Part shown: positions 34,118 through 43,195 of the stretch, piece by piece
How positions within the stretch are numbered: position 1 is the stretch's first letter
Layout of the letters: every line of letters begins with the position of its first letter
Assembly: GCA_024235855.1 (NCBI GenBank)
Contig: JACKLN010000002.1
Location: 124,001-188,000 of the forward strand
Reading direction: 5' to 3'
DNA: 64,000 nucleotides
Source of the DNA: Burkholderiaceae bacterium
GTDB taxonomy: Bacteria > Pseudomonadota > Gammaproteobacteria > Burkholderiales > Burkholderiaceae_C
Position numbers and translations under genes: made by a program
The notes under the pieces: model-generated
What the model saw: only the letters and a program-made list of their open reading frames with translations
The model's database searches: none
What the model was told of the DNA's origin: nothing

Positions 34118-34975
34118 ATGTCGCTCGATCGTCGTTGCTGTCTGAAGTGTCTGGCCGGTCTGGGCCTGGGCCTTCACGAGTTGACCTTTGCCGGCAGCGC
34201 GCCGCGCCCGGCGTTGATGGAGGCGCGGGACGCATCCGACGGCATCGACCCCCGCGGCTGGCTCGTCAGCGAGAAGCTCGATGGCGTGCGCGCCGTCTGG
34301 GATGGCCAGGCCTTGCGGTTCCGCAGTGGTGCCCCGATCGTGGCGCCTCGGTGGTTCACCGCGGCGTTGCCCGCCATCGTGCTCGACGGTGAGCTCTGGG
34401 CCGGCCGCGGCCGATTCGAGACTCTCGTTGGCACGGTGCGCCGGCAAGCGCCCGACGACGCCGCGTGGCGGGACGTGCGTTATTTGTTGTTCGACCGGCC
34501 CGGTGCGCCAGGTCCCTTCGCCACGCGCGCCGCGCAACTCAGGAACCTCGTATCGCAGGTCGGCGTGGCCCATCTGCAGGCCGTGGAACAGTCGACGCTG
34601 GACAGCCCGGCCGCGCTGCAACGGCGGCTGGATCGGGTGGTGGCCCAAGGCGGTGAGGGCCTGATGCTGCACCGGGCTGGCGCGCACTGGCAGCCGGGCC
34701 GCAGCGCCGACCTGCTCAAGCTCAAGCCGCTGGCCGACGCCGAGGCCGTCGTGCTGGGTCACGAGCCCGGGCTGGGCCGCCATGCCGGGCGCCTGGGTGC
34801 GCTGGCCGTGCAGGCGCCGGATGGCCGCCGCTTCCGCCTCGGCACCGGTTTCAGCGACGCCGAGCGCGCGGCGCCCCCACCGGTGGGCGCCGTCGTCACC
34901 TACACCTACCGCGGCCTCACCGAGGCCGGCCTGCCGCGTTTCGCCAGCTTCCTGCGGGTGCGGCGCCTGCCGTGA
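34118..34975 (+). CDS. ATP-dependent DNA ligase with an export signal (LigE-like)
   Basis: A minimal ATP-dependent ligase of about 285 residues. The adenylation lysine is Lys53 in SEKLDGVRAVWDG (motif I, KxDGxR); motif III is VLDGELWAG, motif IV GGEGLMLHRAG and motif V LLKLKPL. An OB-fold domain follows. The N-terminus MSLDRRCCLKCLAGLGLGLH has a twin-arginine followed by a hydrophobic stretch, as in Tat signals, fitting the LigE group of putatively periplasmic ligases linked to competence in Neisseria and Haemophilus. No competence genes are adjacent. It converges on phoH with a 15-bp gap. Confidence 0.82.
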   Translation: MSLDRRCCLKCLAGLGLGLHELTFAGSAPRPALMEARDASDGIDPRGWLVSEKLDGVRAVWDGQALRFRSGAPIVAPRWFTAALPAIVLDGELWAGRGRFETLVGTVRRQAPDDAAWRDVRYLLFDRPGAPGPFATRAAQLRNLVSQVGVAHLQAVEQSTLDSPAALQRRLDRVVAQGGEGLMLHRAGAHWQPGRSADLLKLKPLADAEAVVLGHEPGLGRHAGRLGALAVQAPDGRRFRLGTGFSDAERAAPPPVGAVVTYTYRGLTEAGLPRFASFLRVRRLP

Positions 34976-34990
34976 CCAGCCGGCGGTGGG

Positions 34991-36646
34991 TCAGAGCACG
35001 TCGCTGGCGTAGTCCGCCAGCCGCGAGCGTTCGCCGCGTGCCAGCGTGACGTGCCCGCCATGGGGCCAGCCCTTGAAGCGGTCCACCGCGTAGGTCATGC
35101 CGCTGGAGCCTTCGGTGAGGTAGGGCGTGTCGATCTGCGCCAGGTTGCCCATGCAGATGATCTTGGTGCCCGGGCCGGCGCGCGTGATCAGCGTCTTCAT
35201 CTGCTTGGGCGTCAGGTTCTGCGCCTCGTCGATGATGACGTACTTGTTGAGGAAGGTGCGCCCGCGCATGAAGTTCATGCTCTTGATCTTGATCTTGGCG
35301 CGCACCAGGTCGTTGGTGGCGGCGCGGCCCCATTCGCCGGCGCTGCCGTCGGTACGCGCCAGCACCTCCAGGTTGTCGTCCAGCGCGCCCATCCAGGGGC
35401 CCATCTTCTCCTGCTCGTCGCCGGGCAGGAAGCCGATGTCCTCGCCCACCGGCACCGTCACGCGGGTGACGATGATCTCGCTGTAGCGCCGCTCGTCGAG
35501 CACCTGGGCCAGGCCGGCGGCCAGCGTCATCAGCGTCTTGCCGGTGCCGGCCGTGCCGGCCAGCGTGACGAAATCGCACTCCGGATCCATCAGCAGGTTG
35601 AGCGCGAAGTTCTGCTCCCGGTTGCGCGCCGTGACGCCCCAGACGGCGTTCTTGGCGTGCGTGTGGTCGCGCAGCGTCTTCAGCACCGCGGTCTTGCCGG
35701 TGATCTCGGCCACGCGCGCGTACAGCGGCGCCGCGCCCGGGGTCTCCAGGTAGACGAACTGGTTGACCAGCAGGGCCGGCACCAGCGGGCCGCTGATGCG
35801 GTAGAAGGTGTGGCCACCCTGCTGCCAGCTCTCCATCGTCTTGCCGTGGCGCTCCCAGAAGTCGGCCGGCAGCGGCAGCACGCCGGTGTACAGCAGGTCG
35901 CCGTCCTCCAGCGTCTTGTCGTTGTAGTAGTCCTCGGCGGCCAGGCCCAGCGCACGCGCCTTCACGCGCATGTTGATGTCCTTGGACACCAGCACCACCT
36001 CGCGCTGCGGCTGTTGCTCGCGCAGGCTTTGCACCACGCCCAGGATCTGGTTGTCGGCCTTGCCCTGCGGCAGGCCCTCGGGCAGCTTCACGTCCAGCAG
36101 CGTGGTCTGGAAGAACAGCTTGCCGCCGGCCTGCTTCTGTCCGGTCTTGGCCAGCGGGATGCCGGCCTTCGGGTCGAGGCTGCCCTCGGTGGCCAGGGCG
36201 TCCAGCTCGCGGCTGACCTGGCGCGCGTTGCGCGCCACCTCGCTCATGCCCTTCTTGTGGCCGTCGAGTTCCTCCAACGTGATCATCGGCAGGAAGACGT
36301 CGTGCTCCTCGAAGCGGAACAGGCAGGTCGGGTCGTGCATCAGCACGTTGGTGTCGAGCACGAAGAGCTTGGCCGGCCCGCTGCCGCGCTGCCGCTTGGG
36401 CTTGGCCGTGGCAGCCGGTGCCGTTGTTGTCGCGGGGGTTGCCCGCGGCGCCGTGGGCGCGGGGCGATCCAGGACCGGCGGTGCCGCAGTGACGGCCGCA
36501 CGCAGTTCCGTCGGTGACGATGCCGGTTCGGCGGGTGAAACGCTGCGGGTACTGGGGCGGGCCTTGGCCCGTGGTGCGGCCTGCTTCTCGAAATCGTTGG
36601 CAGACAGCAGGGCGGCCTTGCGGGTCGGCGGCTTGGGAAGCGGCAT
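34991..36646 (-). CDS. PIN domain-PhoH ATPase fusion protein
   Basis: About 551 residues. A basic, Ala/Pro-rich N-terminal ~100 residues of low complexity precede a PIN nuclease domain (FVLDTNVLMHDPTCLF with the first acidic pair, then MITLEELDGHKKG), followed by the PhoH ATPase: Walker A GTAGTGKTLMTLAAG, VTVPVGEDIGFLPGDEQEKM, Walker B YVIIDEAQNLTPKQMKTL. This is the PhoH2/YlaK-type architecture; relatives unwind and cut RNA. Despite the name it is far from the Pho operon, and I see no Pho box near it. A terminator upstream separates it from bcp. Confidence 0.92.
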   Translation of the reverse strand: MPLPKPPTRKAALLSANDFEKQAAPRAKARPSTRSVSPAEPASSPTELRAAVTAAPPVLDRPAPTAPRATPATTTAPAATAKPKRQRGSGPAKLFVLDTNVLMHDPTCLFRFEEHDVFLPMITLEELDGHKKGMSEVARNARQVSRELDALATEGSLDPKAGIPLAKTGQKQAGGKLFFQTTLLDVKLPEGLPQGKADNQILGVVQSLREQQPQREVVLVSKDINMRVKARALGLAAEDYYNDKTLEDGDLLYTGVLPLPADFWERHGKTMESWQQGGHTFYRISGPLVPALLVNQFVYLETPGAAPLYARVAEITGKTAVLKTLRDHTHAKNAVWGVTARNREQNFALNLLMDPECDFVTLAGTAGTGKTLMTLAAGLAQVLDERRYSEIIVTRVTVPVGEDIGFLPGDEQEKMGPWMGALDDNLEVLARTDGSAGEWGRAATNDLVRAKIKIKSMNFMRGRTFLNKYVIIDEAQNLTPKQMKTLITRAGPGTKIICMGNLAQIDTPYLTEGSSGMTYAVDRFKGWPHGGHVTLARGERSRLADYASDVL

Positions 36647-36693
36647 GGGGGCGAGGGTCTCCGGCGGGGCCAGGGGGTCAGGTCGATGTCAAC

Positions 36694-36723
36694 AAAAAAG
36701 CCGCACGGGAGACCGTGCGGCTT
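36694..36723 (-). terminator. Intrinsic terminator downstream of bcp
   Basis: Minus-strand transcript: AAGCCGCACGG, loop TCTC, CCGTGCGGCTT, then further Ts (T6 in total, shared with the stem end). An 11-bp perfect stem with a U-tract, 77 bp after the bcp stop and 48 bp before phoH. It should end the bcp transcript. Confidence 0.9.
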
Positions 36724-36800
36724 GTTCGTCGGGGGCGTGCAGCGCGCGTGCTCAGCGGCATCCGGCCATCATACACAGGCGCTGGCGCCCACTGCCGGGG

Positions 36801-37280
36801 TCAGCCGGCCTTCAGCGCCTTCACGGCCGCCAGGACTTCATCGACGTGACCAGCCACCTTGATGCCGCGCCACTCGGCACGCATCACGCCTTCGGCGTCG
36901 ATCAGGAAGGTGGAGCGCTCGATGCCCTTGACCTTCTTGCCGTACATGATCTTGTTCTTGACCACGCCGAACATGTGGCAGAGCTTCTCCTCGGTGTCCG
37001 CGATCAGTTCGAACGGCAGTTCGAGGTTGGCCTTGAACTTGTCGTGGCTGGCCATGTTGTCGCGCGAGACGCCGAAGATCACGGCGCCGGCCTTGACGAA
37101 TTCCTTGTGCTTGTCGCGGAACTGCATGGCTTCGGTGGTGCAGCCGGGCGTGGCGTCCTTCGGGTAGAAGTACAGCACCACGGACTTGCCGATGAAGGCC
37201 TGCGGCGTGAACGTCACACCATTGGTGGCCTGCGCTTCGAAATCGGGGAGGGCTTTGTTGACGACGGGTGTCATGGTCAT
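36801..37280 (-). CDS. bcp: Thioredoxin-dependent peroxiredoxin Bcp/PrxQ
   Basis: Reduces hydrogen and organic peroxides. The 159-residue product has the peroxidatic Cys47 in YFYPKDATPGCTTEAMQFRD. The resolving cysteine that E. coli Bcp has five residues later is Met here, and the only other Cys is in KLCHMFG, so it may use a different resolving partner. A second ATG two codons in (37274) is equally possible. A perfect TATAAT lies 33 bp upstream and a terminator follows, so it is probably monocistronic. Confidence 0.95.
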   Translation of the reverse strand: MTMTPVVNKALPDFEAQATNGVTFTPQAFIGKSVVLYFYPKDATPGCTTEAMQFRDKHKEFVKAGAVIFGVSRDNMASHDKFKANLELPFELIADTEEKLCHMFGVVKNKIMYGKKVKGIERSTFLIDAEGVMRAEWRGIKVAGHVDEVLAAVKALKAG

Positions 37281-37312
37281 GGTGTGCTTCGCCGGCTGCG
37301 GCCTAACATGTG

Positions 37313-37318
37313 ATTATA
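37313..37318 (-). promoter_or_regulatory. -10 element upstream of bcp
   Basis: A perfect TATAAT on the minus strand in the gap between bcp and the Mth938-like gene, giving a leader of about 25 nt. No matching -35 is apparent at 16-18 bp, which could mean an activator-dependent promoter. Confidence 0.45.
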
Positions 37319-37361
37319 AATCCAGTGTCAGGGTGGCCCGGTTCAGGCACTACCCTCCCCA

Positions 37362-37748
37362 TCACGCCCGCGGCTCCGGGGCCAGCAGCAGCGCTGCAGC
37401 CACGGCACGGCCCTCGGCCGCGAGCACGTTGTAGGTGCGGCACGCGGCCGCGGTATCCATGGTCTCGACGCCGATGCGACGCTCGATCAGACCCCGCAGC
37501 CACGCGGGCTGCGGAAAACGCAGCCGCGCACCGCTGCCGAACAGCACCACCTCCGGGGCCAGCGCGATCAGCGCGTCGAAATGCGCGGGCCCCAGGTCCT
37601 CGAACCGCGCGGCCTCCCAGCGCAGCACCTCGCCGCGGTGGGGCACCAGCACGCTGTGCGTGTACGGCGTGGCGCCGACCCACACCTGCCCAGGTTCATG
37701 GCGGGTCAACACGTTGACGCCGGGCAGTGTGTCGGGCTGGAACTTCAT
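37362..37748 (-). CDS. Mth938-like domain (DUF498/Xcc1710) protein
   Basis: A 128-residue small single-domain protein. MKFQPDTLPGVNVLTRHEPG, ALAPEVVLFGSGARLRFP and the C-terminal VETMDTAAACRTYNVLAAEG are typical of this family. No biochemical role is assigned; relatives in other phyla are tied to respiratory complex I assembly (NDUFAF3). It is divergent from alaA with only 39 bp between start codons, containing a GATAAT suited to the alaA promoter. Confidence 0.85.
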   Translation of the reverse strand: MKFQPDTLPGVNVLTRHEPGQVWVGATPYTHSVLVPHRGEVLRWEAARFEDLGPAHFDALIALAPEVVLFGSGARLRFPQPAWLRGLIERRIGVETMDTAAACRTYNVLAAEGRAVAAALLLAPEPRA

Positions 37749-37787
37749 GCGGCGATAATTCTAGTTTCGTCGCTGCTTCCCCGCTTC

Positions 37788-39014
37788 ATGAAGCCCATTG
37801 CCAAGTCCAGCAAGCTGGCCAACGTCTGCTACGACATCCGCGGCCCGGTGCTCGACAAGGCCCGGCAGATGGAGGAAGAAGGCCACAAGATCATCAAGCT
37901 CAACATCGGCAACCTGGCCGTGTTCGGGCTCGAGCCGCCGGAAGAGATCGTCCAGGACATCATCCGCAACCTGCCGGCGGCGGCCGGCTACACCGACAGC
38001 AAGGGCCTGTTCGCGCCGCGCAAGTCGGTGGTCCACTACACGCAGGAAAAGGGCATCGCCGGTGTCACGGTGGACGACGTCTACCTGGGCAACGGCGCAT
38101 CCGAACTGATCGTGATGGCGCTCAACGCGCTGCTCGACGACGGCGACGAGATCCTGGTGCCGGCGCCGGACTACCCGCTGTGGACGGCCGCCGTGTCGCT
38201 CTCCGGCGGCACGCCACGCCACTACCTGTGCGACGAAGGCGCCGGCTGGGTGCCGGACCTGGACGACATCCGCTCGAAGATCACCGAGCGCACGAAGGGC
38301 ATCGTCGTCATCAACCCGAACAACCCCACCGGGGCGCTGTATCCGGACGACCTGCTGCGCGACATCGTCGAACTGGCGCGCCAGCACCAGCTCATCGTCT
38401 TCGCCGACGAGATCTACGACAAGACGCTGTTCGACGGGAATCGCCACACCAGCCTGGCTGCACTGTCGGACGACGTGCTCACGGTCACCTTCAACGGCCT
38501 GAGCAAGAACTACCGATCCTGTGGCTACCGGGCCGGCTGGATGGTGGTCTCGGGCGACAAGCGCCACGCCGGCGACTACATCGAGGGCCTGAACATGCTG
38601 GCCTCGATGCGCCTGTGCGCCAACACACCGGGGCAGCTGGCCATCCAGACGGCGCTGGGCGGCTACCAGAGCATCAACGACCTGGTCGCGCCCACCGGCC
38701 GGCTGTGCAAGCAGCGCGACCTGGCCTACGAGCGCCTGAGCGCGATCCCCGGCGTCAGCGTCGTCAAGCCCAAGGCGGCGCTGTACATGTTCCCGAAGCT
38801 GGATCCGAAGCTCTACCCGATCGCCGACGACCAGGACTTCGCCTACGAGCTGCTGGCCGACGAGAAGGTGCTGATCGTGCAGGGCACCGGCTTCAACTGG
38901 CCCACGCCGGACCACTTCCGTCTCGTCTTCCTGCCCAACATGGATGACCTCGACGATGCGCTGAACCGCATCGAGCGTTTCCTGGGCCACTACCGCAAAC
39001 GGCACTCCGCATGA
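37788..39014 (+). CDS. alaA: Alanine transaminase AlaA-like PLP aminotransferase
   Basis: A class I/II aminotransferase of 408 residues converting pyruvate and glutamate to alanine. Substrate and PLP motifs: KLNIGNLAVFGLEPPEEI, GNGASELIVMALNALLDDGD, VINPNNPTGALYP, FADEIYDKTLFDG and the PLP lysine in FNGLSKNYRSCGYRAGW. In Burkholderiales this gene regularly precedes hom and thrC. Its stop overlaps the hom ATG by 4 bp, so alanine and threonine synthesis genes are coupled. Confidence 0.9.
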   Translation: MKPIAKSSKLANVCYDIRGPVLDKARQMEEEGHKIIKLNIGNLAVFGLEPPEEIVQDIIRNLPAAAGYTDSKGLFAPRKSVVHYTQEKGIAGVTVDDVYLGNGASELIVMALNALLDDGDEILVPAPDYPLWTAAVSLSGGTPRHYLCDEGAGWVPDLDDIRSKITERTKGIVVINPNNPTGALYPDDLLRDIVELARQHQLIVFADEIYDKTLFDGNRHTSLAALSDDVLTVTFNGLSKNYRSCGYRAGWMVVSGDKRHAGDYIEGLNMLASMRLCANTPGQLAIQTALGGYQSINDLVAPTGRLCKQRDLAYERLSAIPGVSVVKPKAALYMFPKLDPKLYPIADDQDFAYELLADEKVLIVQGTGFNWPTPDHFRLVFLPNMDDLDDALNRIERFLGHYRKRHSA

Positions 39015-40321
39015 AAGACCTGCAAGTCGGCCTGATCGGCCTCGGCGTCGTCGGCACCGGTACCTTCGAGGTGCTGCGCCGCAACCAGGACGAGATCCGC
39101 CGCCGGGCGGGCCGCGGCATCGCCGTGCGCATGGTCAGCCGCCGCGACGTGGCCAAGGCGCGCGAGATCGTCGGCGACGCGGCCGAGGTCGTAGCTGACC
39201 CGATGACGGTGGCCACCCATCCGGACATCGACATCGTCGTCGAGCTGATCGGCGGCGTCGAGCGTGCGCGTGAGCTGGTCCTGGCGGCCATCGCGGCAGG
39301 CAAGCACGTGGTCACCGCCAACAAGGCGCTGCTGGCCGTGCACGGCACCGAGATCTTCGAGGCCGCACGCGCCAAGGGCGTGGTGGTGGCCTTCGAGGCG
39401 GCGGTGGCCGGCGGCATCCCCATCATCAAGGCGCTGCGCGAGGGGCTGACGGCCAACCGCATCGAATGGCTGGCCGGCATCATCAACGGCACCACGAACT
39501 TCATCCTCTCGGAGATGCGGTCCAAGGGCCTGGACTTCGGCACCGTGCTGGCCGAGGCGCAGCGCCTGGGCTACGCCGAAGCCGACCCCACCTTCGACAT
39601 CAAGGGCGTGGACGCGGCGCACAAGGCCACGATCATGAGCGCCATCGCCTTCGGCGTGCCGGTGCAGTTTCAACGCTGCCACGTGGAGGGCATCAGCAGC
39701 CTGCAGGCGGCCGACATCCGCTATGCGGAGCAGCTGGGTTATCGCATCAAGCTGCTGGGCGTGACACGCCGTCGGCAGCACGGCATCGAGCTGCGCGTGC
39801 ATCCCACGCTGATCCCGGCCACGCGGCTGATCGCCAACGTCGAAGGCGCGATGAACGCCGTCGTCGTGCATGGCGATGCCGTCGGCACCACGCTGTACTA
39901 CGGCAAGGGTGCCGGCGCCGAGCCCACGGCCAGTGCCGTGATCGCCGACCTGGTGGACGTCACGCGCCTGCACACGGCCGACCCCGACCACCGCGTGCCG
40001 CACCTGGCCTTCCAGCCCGGGGCGATGGCCGACACGCCCATCCTGCCGATGAGCGAGGTGGTCACGTCGTTCTACCTGCGTCTGGTGGTGGCCGACCAAG
40101 CCGGCGTGCTGGCGCGCATCACTGGCATCTTGGCGGAGAACGACATCAGCATCGATGCCGTGCTGCAGCGTGAATCCGGCGAAGGCGAGCGCCAGACCGA
40201 CCTCATCATCCTGACGCACGACACGGTGGAAGGCCGCATGGACGCGGCATTGGCGCAGATGCAGGCGCTGCCGACGGTGCTGGCGCCGATCGTCAAGCTG
40301 CGCAAGGAAGAACTGAAGTGA
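39011..40321 (+). CDS. hom: Homoserine dehydrogenase
   Basis: Reduces aspartate semialdehyde to homoserine in the threonine/methionine branch. The 436-residue monofunctional form: Rossmann motif GLGVVGTGTFEVLRRN, catalytic region KALREGLTANRIEWLAGIIN, GYAEADPTFDIKGVDAAHK, then a C-terminal ACT domain (LRLVVADQAGVLARITGILA) that gives threonine feedback inhibition in the family. It overlaps alaA at its start and thrC at its end by 4 bp. Confidence 0.97.
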   Translation: MKDLQVGLIGLGVVGTGTFEVLRRNQDEIRRRAGRGIAVRMVSRRDVAKAREIVGDAAEVVADPMTVATHPDIDIVVELIGGVERARELVLAAIAAGKHVVTANKALLAVHGTEIFEAARAKGVVVAFEAAVAGGIPIIKALREGLTANRIEWLAGIINGTTNFILSEMRSKGLDFGTVLAEAQRLGYAEADPTFDIKGVDAAHKATIMSAIAFGVPVQFQRCHVEGISSLQAADIRYAEQLGYRIKLLGVTRRRQHGIELRVHPTLIPATRLIANVEGAMNAVVVHGDAVGTTLYYGKGAGAEPTASAVIADLVDVTRLHTADPDHRVPHLAFQPGAMADTPILPMSEVVTSFYLRLVVADQAGVLARITGILAENDISIDAVLQRESGEGERQTDLIILTHDTVEGRMDAALAQMQALPTVLAPIVKLRKEELK

Positions 40322-41727
40322 AGTACCTCAGCACACGAGGAGACACGACGCCCCGCGGTTTCTCCGACATCCTGCTCGAAGGCCTGGCGCCCGACGGCGG
40401 CCTGTACCTGCCCACGCACTACCCGAAGGTGGACGACGCCACGCTCACGCGCTGGCGTGGCCTGTCGTATGCCGACCTGGCGTTCGAGATCCTGAGCCTG
40501 TACATCGACGACATTCCCGCGGCCGACCTGAAGGCGCTGGTGCACAGGACCTACACCCGCGAGGTCTTTGGCACCGTCGCCATCGTGCCGCTGCGCCGCG
40601 TCGAGGACGGCGTCCAGATTGAAGCCCTGTCCAACGGCCCCACGCTGGCCTTCAAGGACATGGCCATGCAGTTGCTCGGCAACCTGTTCGAGTACGAGCT
40701 GGCGCGCCGTGGCGAGGAACTCAACATCCTGGGTGCCACCAGCGGCGACACCGGCAGCGCGGCCGAGTACGCCATGCGCGGCAAGCGCGGCGTCCGTGTC
40801 TTCATGCTCAGCCCCAAGGGCCGCATGAGTGCCTTCCAGCAGGCGCAGATGTTCAGCCTGCAGGACGCCAACATCCACAACCTCAGCATCGAGGGCGTGT
40901 TCGACGACTGCCAGGACATCGTCAAGGCGGTCAGCAACGATCTGGACTTCAAGCGCCGCTGGAAGATCGGCACCGTCAACTCCATCAACTGGGCGCGGCT
41001 GCTGGCGCAGGTGGTGTACTACTTCGCGGGCTACTGCCAGGCGACGAAGACCAACGCAGAGCGGGTGAGCTTCGCCGTGCCCTCGGGCAACTTCGGCAAC
41101 GTCTGCGCCGGCCACGTGGCGCGCATGATGGGCCTGCCCATCCACCGCCTGGTGGTGGCCACCAACGAGAACGACGTGCTCGACGAGTTCTTCCGGACGG
41201 GTACCTATCGCGTGCGTGGCACGGCCGAGACGCACGAGACCTCCAGCCCGTCGATGGACATCAGCAAGGCCAGCAACTTCGAGCGCTTCGTGTTCGACCT
41301 GCTGGGGCGCGACGGTGCACGCACGAAGGCGCTGTTCGCCGACGCGATCGCCAAGGAGGGCGGCTTCACGCTGACGGCCGACGAGTTCGCCCGCGTGGCC
41401 GGCTTCGGCTTCGTCTCCGGCCGCAGCACGCACGCCGACCGCCTGGCCACCATCCGCGACGCCTGGCAGCGCTGCGGCACGATGATCGACACCCACACCG
41501 CCGACGGCCTGAAGGTGGCGCGCGAACACGTGGACGCGGGTGTCCCCATGATCGTGCTCGAGACCGCGCTGCCAGCCAAGTTCGCCGAGACCATCCGCGA
41601 AGCCCTGGGCCGCGAACCGGAACGCCCCGCCGGCCTGGAGGGCATCGAGGCGCTGCCCAAGCGCTTCACGGTGCTGCCGGCCGATACTGACCGCGTGAAG
41701 GCCTACATCGAAGCGCACTGTGTCTGA
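40318..41727 (+). CDS. thrC: Threonine synthase
   Basis: Converts O-phosphohomoserine to threonine with PLP. The GTG start overlaps the hom TGA (GTGA). The 469-residue protein starts MKYLSTRGDTTPRGFSDILL and has the PLP lysine (Lys113) in GPTLAFKDMAMQLLGN, then LGATSGDTGSAAEYAMRG and the phosphate-binding SFAVPSGNFGNVCAGHVA. No thrB homoserine kinase is adjacent, as is common in this group. The last 8 bp overlap moeA. Confidence 0.97.
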   Translation: MKYLSTRGDTTPRGFSDILLEGLAPDGGLYLPTHYPKVDDATLTRWRGLSYADLAFEILSLYIDDIPAADLKALVHRTYTREVFGTVAIVPLRRVEDGVQIEALSNGPTLAFKDMAMQLLGNLFEYELARRGEELNILGATSGDTGSAAEYAMRGKRGVRVFMLSPKGRMSAFQQAQMFSLQDANIHNLSIEGVFDDCQDIVKAVSNDLDFKRRWKIGTVNSINWARLLAQVVYYFAGYCQATKTNAERVSFAVPSGNFGNVCAGHVARMMGLPIHRLVVATNENDVLDEFFRTGTYRVRGTAETHETSSPSMDISKASNFERFVFDLLGRDGARTKALFADAIAKEGGFTLTADEFARVAGFGFVSGRSTHADRLATIRDAWQRCGTMIDTHTADGLKVAREHVDAGVPMIVLETALPAKFAETIREALGREPERPAGLEGIEALPKRFTVLPADTDRVKAYIEAHCV

Positions 41728-42946
41728 AGCCAAGCGTTCCCCCCTGATGAGCCTGGACGAGGCGCTGCAGCGCCTCGTGGCTGGCGCCGCCGCACATCGG
41801 ATCGACCGCACCGAGACCGTCGGCACCTTCGACGCGCTGGGCCGCGTGCTGGCGGCCGAGGTGCGCAGCGGCCTGGACGTGCCGCCGGCCGACAACACCT
41901 CGATGGACGGCTACGCCATGCGCGCAGCCGACGTGCCGGCCGAGGGCACCGTGCTGCCGGTGAGCCAACGCATCCCCGCCGGCGTGGTGGGCCAGCCGCT
42001 GCAGCCGGGTACGGCAGCACGCATCTTCACCGGCGCCCAGGTGCCGGCCGGTGCCGATGCGGTGGTCATGCAGGAGCAGTGCGAGGCGCTGGACGGCAGC
42101 GTGCGCGTGAACACCGTGCCGCAGAGCGGCCAGTGGATCCGCCGCCGCGGCGAGGACGTGATGCACGACGCCGTGGTGCTGACCGCCGGCACGCGCCTGA
42201 CGCCGCAGGCCCTGGGCCTGGCGGCTTCCGTGGGTGCTGCGGAGCTGACCGTCTGGCGCCGCCCGCGCGTGGCCGTGTTCTCCACCGGCGACGAACTGGT
42301 GATGCCCGGCCAGCCGCTGAAACCGGGTGCCATCTACAACTCCAACCGCTTCACGCTGCGTGGCCTGCTGCAGGCCGCGGGCTGTGACGTGACCGACCTG
42401 GGCATCGTGCCGGACCGCCTGGATGCGACCCGCGATGCACTGAAGCGCGCCGCGGAAGGCAACGACCTGATCCTCACCAGCGGCGGCGTCTCGGTGGGCG
42501 AGGAAGACCACCTGCGCCCGGCCGTGATGGCCGAGGGCACGCTGGACCTGTGGCAGATCGCGATGAAGCCGGGCAAGCCGCTGGCCTTTGGTCGCGTCGG
42601 TCAGGCGATCTTCATGGGCCTGCCGGGCAACCCGGTGTCCAGCTTCGTGACCTTCCTGTTGGCCGTGGCGCCGGTGCTGCGCACGCTGCAGGGCATGGAC
42701 GCGGCCGGCCCTCCGGCCCAGTTGCTGCGCGCCGACTTCGACTGGCCCAAGCCCGACCGCCGGCGCGAGTTCCTGCGTGTGAAGCTCAACGCCGAGGGTG
42801 GGCTGGACCTGTTCCCGAACCAGAGCTCCGGCGTGCTGACCAGCACGGTCTGGGCCGATGGCCTGGTGGACACGCCCGCCGGGCAGCCGATCGCGCGCGG
42901 CGACCTCGTGCGCTTCCTGCCGCTGGACGCGCTGGTGAACCGATGA
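41720..42946 (+). CDS. moeA: Molybdopterin molybdenumtransferase MoeA
   Basis: Inserts molybdate into adenylylated molybdopterin. The GTG start lies inside the end of thrC. About 408 residues: MSLDEALQRLVAGAAAHRID at the N-terminus, PPADNTSMDGYAMRAADVP, GQWIRRRGEDV, then the MoCF domain (VFSTGDELVMPGQPLKPGAI, SGGVSVGEEDHL, GLPGNPVSSFVTF) and a C-terminal beta-barrel. It is followed directly by moaD with a 4-bp overlap. Confidence 0.96.
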   Translation: MSEAKRSPLMSLDEALQRLVAGAAAHRIDRTETVGTFDALGRVLAAEVRSGLDVPPADNTSMDGYAMRAADVPAEGTVLPVSQRIPAGVVGQPLQPGTAARIFTGAQVPAGADAVVMQEQCEALDGSVRVNTVPQSGQWIRRRGEDVMHDAVVLTAGTRLTPQALGLAASVGAAELTVWRRPRVAVFSTGDELVMPGQPLKPGAIYNSNRFTLRGLLQAAGCDVTDLGIVPDRLDATRDALKRAAEGNDLILTSGGVSVGEEDHLRPAVMAEGTLDLWQIAMKPGKPLAFGRVGQAIFMGLPGNPVSSFVTFLLAVAPVLRTLQGMDAAGPPAQLLRADFDWPKPDRRREFLRVKLNAEGGLDLFPNQSSGVLTSTVWADGLVDTPAGQPIARGDLVRFLPLDALVNR

Positions 42947-43194
42947 AGCTGACGATCCGCTATTTCGCTGCGCTGCGCGAGGCGCTCGGCACCAGCGAAA
43001 CGCTGGAGATCGCCGACGGCGCCACCGTGGCCGACGTGCGCGCGGCCCTGGTGGCCCGCGGCGGACGCCACGCCGAACTGCTGGCGGGCAACCGCCCCGT
43101 GCGCTGCGCGCTGAACCAGGCCATGGCGCCGGAGACCACGCCGGTGGCCGATGGCGCCGAGATTGCCTTCTTCCCGCCCGTGACCGGAGGCTGA
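42943..43194 (+). CDS. moaD: Molybdopterin synthase sulfur-carrier subunit MoaD
   Basis: An 83-residue ubiquitin-like carrier whose C-terminal Gly-Gly is thiocarboxylated to deliver sulfur to precursor Z. The start MKLTIRYFAALREALG and the ending FFPPVTGG are diagnostic. The ATG overlaps the moeA stop and moaE begins one base after its stop, a fully coupled arrangement. Confidence 0.96.
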   Translation: MKLTIRYFAALREALGTSETLEIADGATVADVRAALVARGGRHAELLAGNRPVRCALNQAMAPETTPVADGAEIAFFPPVTGG

Positions 43195-43195
43195 G

